The notes below the pieces were generated by a model. It did no database searches, was not told the origin of the DNA, and saw only the letters and a list, made by a program, of their open reading frames with translations. Of a stretch of 64,000 bases of DNA, positions 26,586 to 35,087 are shown piece after piece. Source of the stretch: Roseovarius azorensis (GTDB lineage: Bacteria; Pseudomonadota; Alphaproteobacteria; Rhodobacterales; Rhodobacteraceae); the NCBI RefSeq assembly GCF_900109455.1, contig NZ_FOAG01000007.1, forward strand, positions 124,001 through 188,000. The letters run 5' to 3'. The position numbers and the translations under genes are program-made. Within the stretch, counting starts at the first letter, position 1, and each line of letters opens with the position of its first letter.

Positions 26586-26903
26586 ATGCAATTCAGTCGA
26601 GGGTCAGTCGTTGCCTGTGCGCCGGCCGTGCCTTTCCCGACGGGTCGGATGGTTTTCACTTCGCAAGAGACGGGTATCCTCCTTCTTAACAAAACTTCCT
26701 TCTTGAGAGACTGCGACTGGCAGGATTGCTTGAACTCTCTCGGTCTTGGGGCCACCATTTCGGCCCCGACATCGCGTGCTTGTCAGCATCGGCCAAGCGA
26801 CGGAAGGAAGTTTGTCTATCCGACGTCAGTATCGCTGACGGCCGAGCCCGAGTGCCTGGACCACATGGAACCTGTCGAAATACGGATCAGTCATCTGCAA
26901 TGA
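26586..26903 (+). CDS. Truncated L,D-transpeptidase relative (N-terminal part only)
   Basis: 105 aa from ATG 26586, which has GGAG six bases upstream; earlier ATGs (26547, 26559, 26574) lie in or too near the promoter. Residues about 38-92 align without gaps worth noting to the N-terminal half of the L,D-transpeptidase at 22236: shared positions include DW-x-D, LG-x-G, IS, A-x-QH, DG, YPTSV. The catalytic HG/SNGC half is absent, so it has no transpeptidase activity. Either a decayed gene or a retained non-enzymatic domain; the intact start, SD and overlap with the next gene favour translation. Confidence 0.6.
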   Translation: MQFSRGSVVACAPAVPFPTGRMVFTSQETGILLLNKTSFLRDCDWQDCLNSLGLGATISAPTSRACQHRPSDGRKFVYPTSVSLTAEPECLDHMEPVEIRISHLQ

Positions 26904-27268
26904 TTGCGCGGTTCGGCACCATCGCATCCCGAAGGAATGCCGCGGCTCCGCGCAACCTGCAGCGGTATCTGTCCGTGCTGATGCTAACCTTTTCTCTGCT
27001 CCTTGGCTTGACTATTGGTCAGATCGCCGGTGCCGCAGCAGTTGCGGACCATCACTCTGAGACCTCCATCCTCAGCCCCACTAAAGCTCCGGACACGGAG
27101 CCGTCCTGTCATCCGGCCCTCATCTGTTCGGGCTTCGTGATCCCGTCGCTTCCGCTGGCACCTGTCATTTCTGAGCTTGGGCTCTACCTGGGTCCAGTGC
27201 TTGCAAGTTCTCAGCTACGATTTGATGGCCCTCCCATCGATTTGCCGCCTCCCCGACACCTGACCTGA
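26900..27268 (+). CDS. Unknown secreted or membrane-anchored small protein (copper-operon family B)
   Basis: 122 aa. ATG overlaps the preceding stop (ATGA). One hydrophobic segment (LSVLMLTFSLLLGLTIG) followed by HHSE, SCHPALIC and the C-terminal GPPIDLPPPRHL. Paralogue of the protein at 21363-21740, which shares CHP-x-L-x-C and the Pro-rich end. Not recognised; metal binding through Cys/His is possible. Confidence 0.65.
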   Translation: MIARFGTIASRRNAAAPRNLQRYLSVLMLTFSLLLGLTIGQIAGAAAVADHHSETSILSPTKAPDTEPSCHPALICSGFVIPSLPLAPVISELGLYLGPVLASSQLRFDGPPIDLPPPRHLT

Positions 27269-27443
27269 TCTGTCGGACCGGGGGGCGTTGCCCGATGCTG
27301 CCTTGCACTGCCTTACAGGCAATGCCTGCGCGTCTTTTCAGCTATCCCTGATGTTCGTTCCGAGCAGGTGAACAGCCCGAAATCGGCCTTCAGTGTCGCT
27401 TGGGGCGTTTGACCCAATACAAAAACAATAGGCAGGCAATAAC

Positions 27444-28076
27444 ATGGCAATTCGAGCAAAAATCACAATTACGCTTACCGCTTCTGCAATGGCGGCGGCG
27501 GCAACAGCGCACACGGGTGCGACCGGGGTCGTCCTGGACCGCATGAACGGGATGACAGCAATACGCGACATCGTGGCGGAACTCGCCCCGATGATGCAAA
27601 GGACTGTGCCGTACGACGCCTTCACGGTCTCGGAAGGCGCGCGCGTGATCTCCAGCCACGCGGGAGAAAAGATGTTGTCGTTGTTCCCGGAGGACAGCCT
27701 TGAAGGCGTTACCTACGCCAGGTCGGAGATCTGGGAAAGTTGGCAGGATTTCGAATCTCTGGCCGAAGACCTTGAGATCTATGCCGACGCGTTGTCAGCG
27801 GCTGCACGGAACGGCCTACAACCTGCGGAAAACATGGCCGCAATGGACCACTCCGCAATGGCGGCGCAACCTGCGCCACCAGCGGAGAAGGTGTTCACAA
27901 TCGCCGAATTGATGGGATACGCAGAGAACCCTGGGGAAATTGCGGCATCCCGTGCTGTTGCCGAGCCCACTGAACCCGCCCTTGACCTCACAAAGCTTGC
28001 GGCGGACGACCTCTTCAATCGGATCAGCGGCACCTGCTCGTCCTGTCATGCGCAGTTTCGCGCGGGCCGGAGCTGA
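27444..28076 (+). CDS. Cytochrome c'-like c-type cytochrome
   Basis: 210 aa. N-terminal signal segment rich in Ala (LTASAMAAAATAHTG), a helical domain, a Met/Pro/Ala-rich insert (NMAAMDHSAMAAQPA) and the C-terminal heme site CSSCHAQFR, the arrangement of cytochrome c'/c556 (class II). Compared with the family, the insert and a second helical repeat lengthen it. Three bases separate it from the diheme cytochrome. Confidence 0.82.
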   Translation: MAIRAKITITLTASAMAAAATAHTGATGVVLDRMNGMTAIRDIVAELAPMMQRTVPYDAFTVSEGARVISSHAGEKMLSLFPEDSLEGVTYARSEIWESWQDFESLAEDLEIYADALSAAARNGLQPAENMAAMDHSAMAAQPAPPAEKVFTIAELMGYAENPGEIAASRAVAEPTEPALDLTKLAADDLFNRISGTCSSCHAQFRAGRS

Positions 28077-28078
28077 AG

Positions 28079-29065
28079 ATGCGCGGTCTGATCCGACTTA
28101 GCCTGGTATTCCCCGCCCTGTCCGCAAGCCTAGGGGCAGGGGCGCTTGCACTATGGCCTATTGGCACCGCGGAACCCGCCGCTTTTCCGACGGGCGATGC
28201 CGCGCGCGGAGCCTACCTCGCCCGCGCCAGCGGTTGCGTATCTTGCCACACCAATGCTGCCGCCGGGGGTCTGGCCCTGGCCGGGGGCGCACCGCTTGAC
28301 ACGCCTTTCGGCACTTTTGTTCCCCCTAACATCACACCGCATCCAGAGGGAGGAATCGGGCTTTGGACAATCCAGGACTTTGCGAAAGCCATTCGCCAGG
28401 GTGTATCCCCGGAAGGTGATCCCTACTATCCGGTGTTCACCTACTCGTTCTATGCCGGATTCACTGAGCAGGAAATCGCCGACCTCTGGGAGGCGTTTCG
28501 TTCCGTTCCGCCGGTCGCCGAAGCGGCAGCGCCCCATGATGTGGGTTTTCCCTTCAGTTTCCGCTCGGGCCTGAAGCTGTGGCGGTTCGCATATTTTGAA
28601 GCCCCGGAAACCGATGCGCTCTTGGGCACATCTTCGCCCTGGAATCGCGGTCGCGTGCTGGTGGAAGGCGCGGCCCATTGCGCGGCCTGCCACACCGGAC
28701 GGAACCTGGCGGGGGGATTGAAAGACGGCGAACGTTTCGCCGGAAACGCCAGCTTGCCTGGTGGCAGCAAGGCCCCGTCCATCCTGGTTGGCGACCTGCT
28801 GGCAAGGGGTTGGACGGTTCCCAATCTGGCCTATGCGCTCGACTCCGGGCTACTTCCGAATGGAGATGCCTTTGGCGGTAGCATGGCAGAGGTGGTCGCC
28901 GAAGGGACTTCCTACATCACCGATGCCGACCGCGCGGCCATCGCGACTTACCTGCTCGACCCCGAGGGCACGGGCATCGTGCCAGCACCTGCGCCGCTGC
29001 CAGACGGAACCCCCATGGCGGCGGGCATGGATCATTCACAGATGGTAATGTCCAATGAAAACTAA
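28079..29065 (+). CDS. Diheme c-type cytochrome
   Basis: 328 aa. Signal segment, two cytochrome c domains with heme sites CVSCHTN (around residue 50) and CAACHTG (around residue 200), each followed by Met ligands (e.g. GSMAEVV region). The layout resembles diheme subunits of dehydrogenases and thiosulfate-type cytochromes. The C-terminus is Met-rich (PMAAGMDHSQMVMS), similar to the insert of the preceding cytochrome and suggestive of copper contact. Overlaps the next gene by 11 bases. Confidence 0.85.
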   Translation: MRGLIRLSLVFPALSASLGAGALALWPIGTAEPAAFPTGDAARGAYLARASGCVSCHTNAAAGGLALAGGAPLDTPFGTFVPPNITPHPEGGIGLWTIQDFAKAIRQGVSPEGDPYYPVFTYSFYAGFTEQEIADLWEAFRSVPPVAEAAAPHDVGFPFSFRSGLKLWRFAYFEAPETDALLGTSSPWNRGRVLVEGAAHCAACHTGRNLAGGLKDGERFAGNASLPGGSKAPSILVGDLLARGWTVPNLAYALDSGLLPNGDAFGGSMAEVVAEGTSYITDADRAAIATYLLDPEGTGIVPAPAPLPDGTPMAAGMDHSQMVMSNEN

Positions 29066-29483
29066 ACTTGTCACGATCCTCATCGCCCTTGGTGTTACTG
29101 CGATAACTGGAATATTCCTCTGGGGAGCCCTGAGGACACCGACGCCGGGGGCGTCGTCCGGCAACCTGGTAAAGCCAACTGCGGTGATTTCGGAAACTCT
29201 CTCGGACGGTCGCCTTGATGTCCAAGTCTATGCGACGGGCGACCGTGACGTCCGTCTGGAGATCCAGTTCGTGCCTGACGCTAACGCGCCCGAGTTGGCC
29301 GGCATGCGTCCAGAAGTCTACTTTGCGATGGTCTACCTGCATAGGGACGGTTTCGATTCACCTCTGGAAACGGTCGAAGCCGACAGATGGCGGGCGAAAG
29401 TCAAATTACCAATGGCCGGACGCTGGGTGGTTAGCGTCGGTTTCGGCGAGGAATTTGCGGAGGTCGAATTCGATGCCCGATAG
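29055..29483 (+). CDS. FixH/YtkA-like membrane-anchored protein
   Basis: 142 aa. One N-terminal helix (VTILIALGVTAITGIFLWGA) and a periplasmic beta-sandwich-like domain ending MAGRWVVSVGFGEEFAEVEF. Shape is that of FixH or YtkA-like domains that occur near copper and oxidase genes. Function here unknown; no metal-ligand motif is obvious. Confidence 0.5.
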   Translation: MKTKLVTILIALGVTAITGIFLWGALRTPTPGASSGNLVKPTAVISETLSDGRLDVQVYATGDRDVRLEIQFVPDANAPELAGMRPEVYFAMVYLHRDGFDSPLETVEADRWRAKVKLPMAGRWVVSVGFGEEFAEVEFDAR

Positions 29484-29964
29484 AGCCCCTTCAGCAGGTG
29501 AGAAGCAGACAGACGATTCGCGCAGGATCCTTCGTGGCTTCGCCATTGGACTGTTGATGTTTACCAGTCTCGGAACCGTCACGGCGGTGTGGGTCAACCC
29601 GTTTTTTGTCCGTATGACACCCGTCGGACCCTGGGAGCTTGGGGCGACCGTATTGACGGCGTTACTCGCCGGCGTGACCGCCGCGCTCTGGGTTCCACAT
29701 TGTCGTCTGTGCGCATCGGGGACCGGAGGGATGGCAAGCTTTCTCGGGATCGCCTGCCCGATCTGCAACAAGGTTCTGATGCTGGTTTTCGGTGGTCCTG
29801 CCCTGCTCGCCTGGTTCGATCCGCTTCGGCCATATCTTGCGGCGGCAGGCGTGATCATCATGGCATTCGCTGCTATCAGAGCATTGCATGCGTATCAACT
29901 TGAAGGTGTCGCGAAGGGACTTCCTCCAATCGCGCGAAACATTTCACAGGAAGCACCTGAATGA
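29473..29964 (+). CDS. Membrane protein with two CxxC motifs, unknown
   Basis: 163 aa, four hydrophobic segments. Two cysteine pairs, HCRLCASG and CPICNK, lie near the ends of helices 2-3 (about residues 77-102), so a redox or metal site is likely. ATG 29473 overlaps the previous gene by 11 bases. Not recognised as a named family. Sits between periplasmic electron carriers and a ferric-reductase-like protein. Confidence 0.6.
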   Translation: MPDRAPSAGEKQTDDSRRILRGFAIGLLMFTSLGTVTAVWVNPFFVRMTPVGPWELGATVLTALLAGVTAALWVPHCRLCASGTGGMASFLGIACPICNKVLMLVFGGPALLAWFDPLRPYLAAAGVIIMAFAAIRALHAYQLEGVAKGLPPIARNISQEAPE

Positions 29965-30710
29965 GTGTGACCGTGCTGCAAAACCTTTGGACGGCGATCA
30001 GCTATATGGCCAAGCGGGCGTTGGCTCGACACGTGATCGTGGCAATTCTGGCAACCGGGCTGGTGTTTGGCTTCGCTGCCGTTCACGCGGAATGGAGCCC
30101 GATGCACCGCTGGAACCGGGCTTTCGGGGATGCCTCGGTTATCCTCATCGCCTTGACCATTAGCCTGGGGCCGCTAAGCCGATTCCTGCGGTCGGTCACC
30201 CGGCTGCTGCCGTTCCGCCGCGAGCTTGGCATCCAAGCCTGCCTTTTGGTCGTCATCCATGCCGCTATCATTCTGGTGGGCTGGGTCGAATGGGACCTCA
30301 TGCGGCTCATCGGATTTGAATGGCATCCCGACCTTCTGATCTATGTGATGTTCCAGCACGGGTTCGGGCTTGCTAACGCCATTGGGCTTGCCGCCTTCGC
30401 ACTTGCGATCCTGCTCGCAGCAACGTCAAGCGACCACGCAATGCGCCGGCTTGGCGTATCGGCCTGGAAATTCCTTCAAATGGGCGTCCTTCCGTTTTGG
30501 TGGCTGACGGTTGCACATGTCTTTTACTTCCTCTTCATGCATTTCCTGAGCTTCCATCGCGCGATCCCGGAGCCAAACCCGCTCAGGCCATGGTTCGTGG
30601 GTCTTGTGCTATTCGTGATCATTCTGCGAGCGGCTGCTTTCGTACGAACCGCCGGCCGAACGCGAGAAACCCCATCCACCAGGGAGGGTTATGTTCGTGC
30701 GCCGAACTGA
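29961..30710 (+). CDS. Ferric-reductase-like transmembrane heme protein (MsrQ/FRD type)
   Basis: 249 aa, about six helices with conserved His positions (VIHAAIILVG, FQHGFGLAN, VAHVFYFLFMHF). LGPLSRFLRSVTRLLPFRRELGI matches the loop of the ferric-reductase/YedZ-MsrQ heme-binding domain. Probably a membrane b-type cytochrome that passes electrons to a periplasmic partner; the MsrP partner gene is not present here. ATG overlaps the upstream stop (ATGA). Confidence 0.75.
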   Translation: MSVTVLQNLWTAISYMAKRALARHVIVAILATGLVFGFAAVHAEWSPMHRWNRAFGDASVILIALTISLGPLSRFLRSVTRLLPFRRELGIQACLLVVIHAAIILVGWVEWDLMRLIGFEWHPDLLIYVMFQHGFGLANAIGLAAFALAILLAATSSDHAMRRLGVSAWKFLQMGVLPFWWLTVAHVFYFLFMHFLSFHRAIPEPNPLRPWFVGLVLFVIILRAAAFVRTAGRTRETPSTREGYVRAPN

Positions 30711-32649
30711 GCGTGACCTTGCCAAGCTGTCCAGGACGACGACGCGAAGGGCGCTGCTGATGGGTGGCGCCATGACGACGGTCGTCGGCGCTCTGGGCCA
30801 GCGGGCGTGGCAATTCGGTGTCCGCGATGCCGAGCAATACTACCTGTTGGCGGAGGAAAATCGGATCAGCCTGAGGCTCGTCCGTCCAGACCGGGGCCGC
30901 ATCCACGACCGGTCCGGCAAAATCGTGGCTGATAACCAGCAGGCCTACCGGATTGGACTGATGCGGGAGGAAGTCGAGGATGTCGAGGATGTGCTTGCGA
31001 AACTGCGACGCCTTCTTGGTCTTGACGACGAAACCGTCTTGAGACTTCGAGACAAGATCGGTCGTGCTTCGGGATTTGCACCCGTCACGGTGAAAGATCG
31101 GGTGAGTTGGGAGGAATTGTCGGTCGTTGCGGTGAACTCGCCGGTTCTGCCGGGAATCCATCTGGAAGCAGTCCTATCACGAGTCTATCCGTTTGGTCCG
31201 GATTTCGCGCATCAGGTCGGCTATGTAGGCCCGGTCACCGAGAACGAATTGGAGAATGGCGAGGACGGAGATGAAGCACTCCTTCGTCTGCCGGATCTTG
31301 AAGTCGGCAAGATCGGCATCGAACGCGTTCATGAGCGCGCGCTGCGCGGCCTACCAGGCGTCCGGCGCGTCGAAGTCAGCGCATCCGGTCGCACGATGCG
31401 GGAACTGGCTCTTGATCCCTCTACCCCTGGGCCGGACCTGCAGATCACGCTTGACCATCATCTGCAAAACTTCATGCGGGTGCGGCTGGAAGGGCAAAGC
31501 GCCGCCGCGATCGTCATGGATGTGACAAACGGCGATCTGCTCGGTTGCACGTCGGCGCCGTCCTTTGATCCGAACCTGTTTGTCCGCGGGATCTCGAGCC
31601 GTGACTACGGCGCCCTTCGTGACAACCAATTCCGCCCGCTGTCGGACAAGACCGTTCAAGGCGCCTATCCGCCGGGCTCCACCGTCAAGATGTCGAATGC
31701 GCTTGCCGCGCTCGAAAGTGGTGCCATGGACCCGAACGAGACCGTCACCTGCAATGGATATGTCGAAATCTCCGGCCGCAGGTTCCATTGCTGGAAGCGC
31801 GGCGGCCACGGGCGCGTGGATATGGTGCGTGGACTTCGCGAGTCCTGCGACGTGTATTTCTACGAGATCGCGCAGCGTATCGGCATCGACGGCATCTTTG
31901 CGATGAATGACCGGCTCGGCCTTGGTCAGAAGTATGATTTGCCGCTCTCCGGGATGGCGCATGGCAACAACCCTTCGAGCGCGTGGAAGCAGGAGCGGTA
32001 TGGCCAGGACTGGTTGATTGGCGACACGATCAACGCCTCGATTGGCCAAGGCTTCACGCTCGCCTCACCGATCCAGCTTGCGACAATGGTGGCGCGGCTG
32101 GCGTCGGGCAGGGCTGTGCTTCCCCGGCTGGTGCGGCCGTTCGGTGGTCCGAGCCGCGACGAACCTGTGCGGGCCTCGCTCGGTTTGTCGGACGAGGCAC
32201 TGGCCATCGTCCGGCGGGGCATGTTCGAGGTCTCGAACCACCAACGCGGGACGGCCTATCGATCGCGCATAGCCGATACCGCCAAGGCGATGGCCGGAAA
32301 GACGGGATCGAGCCAGGTCTTTTCGATTACGGCGGCAGAGCGGGCTGCCGGAGTCCGTTCTCAGGATGATCTGCCCTGGAACCGACGCGACCACGCGCTT
32401 TTCGTGGCATTCGCCCCTTTTGATGCACCTCAATATGCGGTGGCCGTCGTGGTTGAGCACGGGGGTGGTGGATCGACCGCCGCGGCGCCGATCGCGCGCG
32501 ACATCATGCTTTTTGCACAGCATGGGGGCTTGCCTCCCGAAGACGTCTATCCGGCAGAACAACGCGCCCGGATATCCGAGTATCTTGCGGTCATATCCGA
32601 CCAAATTCTTCCTCCCGATCTTTCGAGTACGGTAGTCAGCCGTATATGA
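30691..32649 (+). CDS. mrdA: Penicillin-binding protein 2 (class B PBP)
   Basis: 652 aa. N-terminal anchor (about residues 22-45), dimerisation domain with DRGRIHDRSGKIVADN, and a transpeptidase domain with STVK (nucleophile Ser330), SCD and KTGSSQ. These are the signatures of elongasome PBP2. Final gene of the operon that begins at box e, overlapping the ferric-reductase-like gene by 20 bases. There is no rodA, mreBCD or other rod-shape gene alongside, so it is likely an extra copy to the chromosomal mrdA; that is inference. Confidence 0.9.
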   Translation: MFVRRTERDLAKLSRTTTRRALLMGGAMTTVVGALGQRAWQFGVRDAEQYYLLAEENRISLRLVRPDRGRIHDRSGKIVADNQQAYRIGLMREEVEDVEDVLAKLRRLLGLDDETVLRLRDKIGRASGFAPVTVKDRVSWEELSVVAVNSPVLPGIHLEAVLSRVYPFGPDFAHQVGYVGPVTENELENGEDGDEALLRLPDLEVGKIGIERVHERALRGLPGVRRVEVSASGRTMRELALDPSTPGPDLQITLDHHLQNFMRVRLEGQSAAAIVMDVTNGDLLGCTSAPSFDPNLFVRGISSRDYGALRDNQFRPLSDKTVQGAYPPGSTVKMSNALAALESGAMDPNETVTCNGYVEISGRRFHCWKRGGHGRVDMVRGLRESCDVYFYEIAQRIGIDGIFAMNDRLGLGQKYDLPLSGMAHGNNPSSAWKQERYGQDWLIGDTINASIGQGFTLASPIQLATMVARLASGRAVLPRLVRPFGGPSRDEPVRASLGLSDEALAIVRRGMFEVSNHQRGTAYRSRIADTAKAMAGKTGSSQVFSITAAERAAGVRSQDDLPWNRRDHALFVAFAPFDAPQYAVAVVVEHGGGGSTAAAPIARDIMLFAQHGGLPPEDVYPAEQRARISEYLAVISDQILPPDLSSTVVSRI

Positions 32650-32851
32650 TTCGCCTCGATCCCAGACACAGAGGGGCCATGGACTCGCAGCCCCGGATGG
32701 CATCGTCTTGCCGGAGTCGTGTTAATTTAGGCAGTGTTCAAAGAGTTGACGGAGAAGGGATGGGGGCGGACTGCCGCGAAACAGCCGGAGAGTAATCTGG
32801 CGGCGGCCATGCCGGACAGGTGCCTGCATACGGAGTGGACACACCGCGGGA

Positions 32852-33439
32852 TCAGACGACATTGGGGTGAAGCACCACCCGCGTGTCCATGGGAACACGG
32901 TCATACAAGTCGATCATCTGATCATTGACCAGCCGGGCACAGCCGTTCGATACTCGTCGAGCCAAAGTCGACGGATCGTTGGTGCCGTGAATTCTCAAGA
33001 ACGTATCGCCACGGCCTGGCTGAAACAGATATAGAGCGCGCGAACCTAGAGGATTGTTCAGCCCTCCCGGCATCCCTTCTCTCCATCTGGAATAAACCTC
33101 CGGCTCCCTGCGCAACATGCCCGGCGTCGGTGTCCAACTCGGCCATTCCTTCTTTGCACCAACATAGAATTCACCGGCATGGTAGAGACCCCGGCGACCG
33201 ATCCCGACGACATAACGGAGCGCCGTGTTTTCCTGCAAAGTCAGATAGAGCGCATACTCATGCGGCATCACATGAATCTCGAAGGGCGCGAAGCCCGATT
33301 CGATAGGAACTCGCGTGGGCAGCATCTCTGGCGGCAGGCCGTACTCGAGCAACTGCTCCGGAGGATGCGCCGCGACGGTTGTTCCGGACCCTAGTGCCAC
33401 GGCCGTGAGTGAACCGCGAACAAACTGTCGTCTTTTCAC
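32852..33439 (-). CDS. L,D-transpeptidase (YkuD domain), copy 2
   Basis: 195 aa. Tat-like KRRQFVRG start with hydrophobic segment, then a YkuD domain: WTPTPGM, NNPLGSRALYL, IHGTNDPSTL and VSNGCARL (nucleophile Cys about 173). Only moderately similar to copy 1. It lies 15 bases after ccmI, so it is the last gene of the ccmFGHI operon and under box f. A 200-bp gap separates it from the convergent PBP2 gene; nothing was seen in that gap. Confidence 0.88.
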   Translation of the reverse strand: MKRRQFVRGSLTAVALGSGTTVAAHPPEQLLEYGLPPEMLPTRVPIESGFAPFEIHVMPHEYALYLTLQENTALRYVVGIGRRGLYHAGEFYVGAKKEWPSWTPTPGMLRREPEVYSRWREGMPGGLNNPLGSRALYLFQPGRGDTFLRIHGTNDPSTLARRVSNGCARLVNDQMIDLYDRVPMDTRVVLHPNVV

Positions 33440-33454
33440 ATTTCTTTCCTCCTC

Positions 33455-34627
33455 CTAGTCCGAATATTCCGACAACACGTCTCGGATCGCAACCCTTCGC
33501 GGGGCATCGCTGGCCAGGTTCGACGCGAACTCCTCTGCCGACAGGAATGCCTCGCGGGCCTTGTCCATCTCGCCCAGCACGCGATACGCATTTCCAAGGC
33601 GCAGCCACCCGTCCAGATCATCTGGGTCTTCGGCCAGACGATCGGCCAGCCGATCCACCATCGAGCGAATGAAGGCTGCCCTGTCGGCATCGCTCATCTC
33701 GGATGCTGTTGCGACATCATCCCGAGTCGGCCCGGGCGCACCCCCTGCCATGGGTGCAAAAGCGGCGAGGTTCACCGGCTCGCGGCCGATCATCTCGCCG
33801 ATCCGGTTGGCCTGCGCGATGAATATTTCCATCCAAGGGGCCGGACCCGCAGCCTGTTCCAAGCGAGAAACCAACAAGTCGTGCGCCTCGTCGCTATCAC
33901 CGGCCTGATCGAGCGCGATCGCCTCGTAGTATGTGGCTGCGGGATTTGACGGATCCGTTTCACGGGCGCGCCGGATCGCGTTCCGCGCCTTCGGCGTCAC
34001 GATGCCGTTCTCGGCCGCGATAAGGGCTTCGGCATACTGCGACAGCATCGCCGAAGATGCGTCGTCACGTGCGATCACCGTTCCCATTGCCGAGGCGGCA
34101 TCGGCATACCTGCCCATGCGCATGTAGGTCTGCCCGAGCAGCATCCAGCCTTCCGTCGGGCCACCTTCGGGATCGCTTTCAAGGCGTTCCAGCAATCGTC
34201 CGGTCAATTCGATGACTTGCGCCTGTCCGCTACGCTCTTCCTGCCGATCCGCGAAAGACATGCCTGGAAATCCGGGAGAGCCGAATTGTGAATAAAGAAG
34301 GCCTGCGACCAGCGGAACGATGAGGGCAGAGACCCACAACGTTCGGTGTCCGCCAGTTTCAGAGCAGCCTTGGGCAGAGCGCCCGCGACTGAGTTTCAGA
34401 AGCCGCCGTTTAATCTCGATCCGGGCGGCTTCGGCCTCGTTGTTCGAAATCAGGCCGCGGTCGGCATCCCGGTCGACCTCACGCAGCTGGTCGGCAAGGA
34501 CGGCCATCGCCCCGGTCCGCCGATCAGTTCCGACGGCCCCGGACCTCCGCAAAGGATAGAGCAGCATTGCGATAGCGGAGATTGCGAGGACCGCAAAAAA
34601 ACCGAAAGCATCACGAGCTGACCTCAT
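33455..34627 (-). CDS. ccmI: Cytochrome c maturation protein CcmI
   Basis: 390 aa. Two N-terminal helices with a cytoplasmic loop carrying the leucine-zipper-like QLREVDRDADRGLIS, then periplasmic TPR-like repeats (TEGWMLLGQTYMRMGRYADA and DLDGWLRLGNAYRVLGEMDKA regions). Binds apocytochromes and presents them to CcmFH. ATG 34627 overlaps ccmH by 17 bases; the frame continues to 34669 but that is inside ccmH. Confidence 0.88.
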   Translation of the reverse strand: MRSARDAFGFFAVLAISAIAMLLYPLRRSGAVGTDRRTGAMAVLADQLREVDRDADRGLISNNEAEAARIEIKRRLLKLSRGRSAQGCSETGGHRTLWVSALIVPLVAGLLYSQFGSPGFPGMSFADRQEERSGQAQVIELTGRLLERLESDPEGGPTEGWMLLGQTYMRMGRYADAASAMGTVIARDDASSAMLSQYAEALIAAENGIVTPKARNAIRRARETDPSNPAATYYEAIALDQAGDSDEAHDLLVSRLEQAAGPAPWMEIFIAQANRIGEMIGREPVNLAAFAPMAGGAPGPTRDDVATASEMSDADRAAFIRSMVDRLADRLAEDPDDLDGWLRLGNAYRVLGEMDKAREAFLSAEEFASNLASDAPRRVAIRDVLSEYSD

Positions 34628-35087
34628 TTTCGGCAGTAAGGATTTCGGCGACCATCCGTTCATCATCATCGCTCAGCTTGTCCGCGACCGACCGCGCTCG
34701 ACTGCTTCGCAAAACGACGATGACAGTGCCAGCTCCGAACAGGAGAAGAAGCGCCGGAGCCAGCCAGAGCGCATAAGTTTCCAGTTTGAATGGAGGCTTC
34801 AGTAACACGTAGTCGCCATAACGCGCCCGAACGAACTCCATGACCTCCGCATCGGTATCGCCAGCCACCAGCCGCTCGCGGACCAGCAACCGCAGATCGC
34901 GTGCAACCCCCGCGTTCGAGCTGTCGATGTCCTGGTTCTGACAAACGACACAGCGCAGATCCTTTGAGATTTCGCGCGCTCGCGCCTCCAATGCAGGGTC
35001 GTCCAGGATCTCGTCGGGTTCGACGGCTTGGGCGGTGAAGGGCAGGGCGGCCAACATCATCGTCGCTGCCAGACTTTTCCACTTCAT
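34611..35087 (-). CDS. ccmH: Cytochrome c maturation protein CcmH (CcmL)
   Basis: 158 aa. Signal peptide, the thiol motif LRCVVCQNQDID (about residues 44-55), SNAGVARDLR and one C-terminal membrane anchor (LAPALLLLFGAGTVIVVL). Reduces or holds the CxxCH cysteines of apocytochromes. Overlaps ccmG by four bases. Confidence 0.93.
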   Translation of the reverse strand: MKWKSLAATMMLAALPFTAQAVEPDEILDDPALEARAREISKDLRCVVCQNQDIDSSNAGVARDLRLLVRERLVAGDTDAEVMEFVRARYGDYVLLKPPFKLETYALWLAPALLLLFGAGTVIVVLRSSRARSVADKLSDDDERMVAEILTAENEVSS

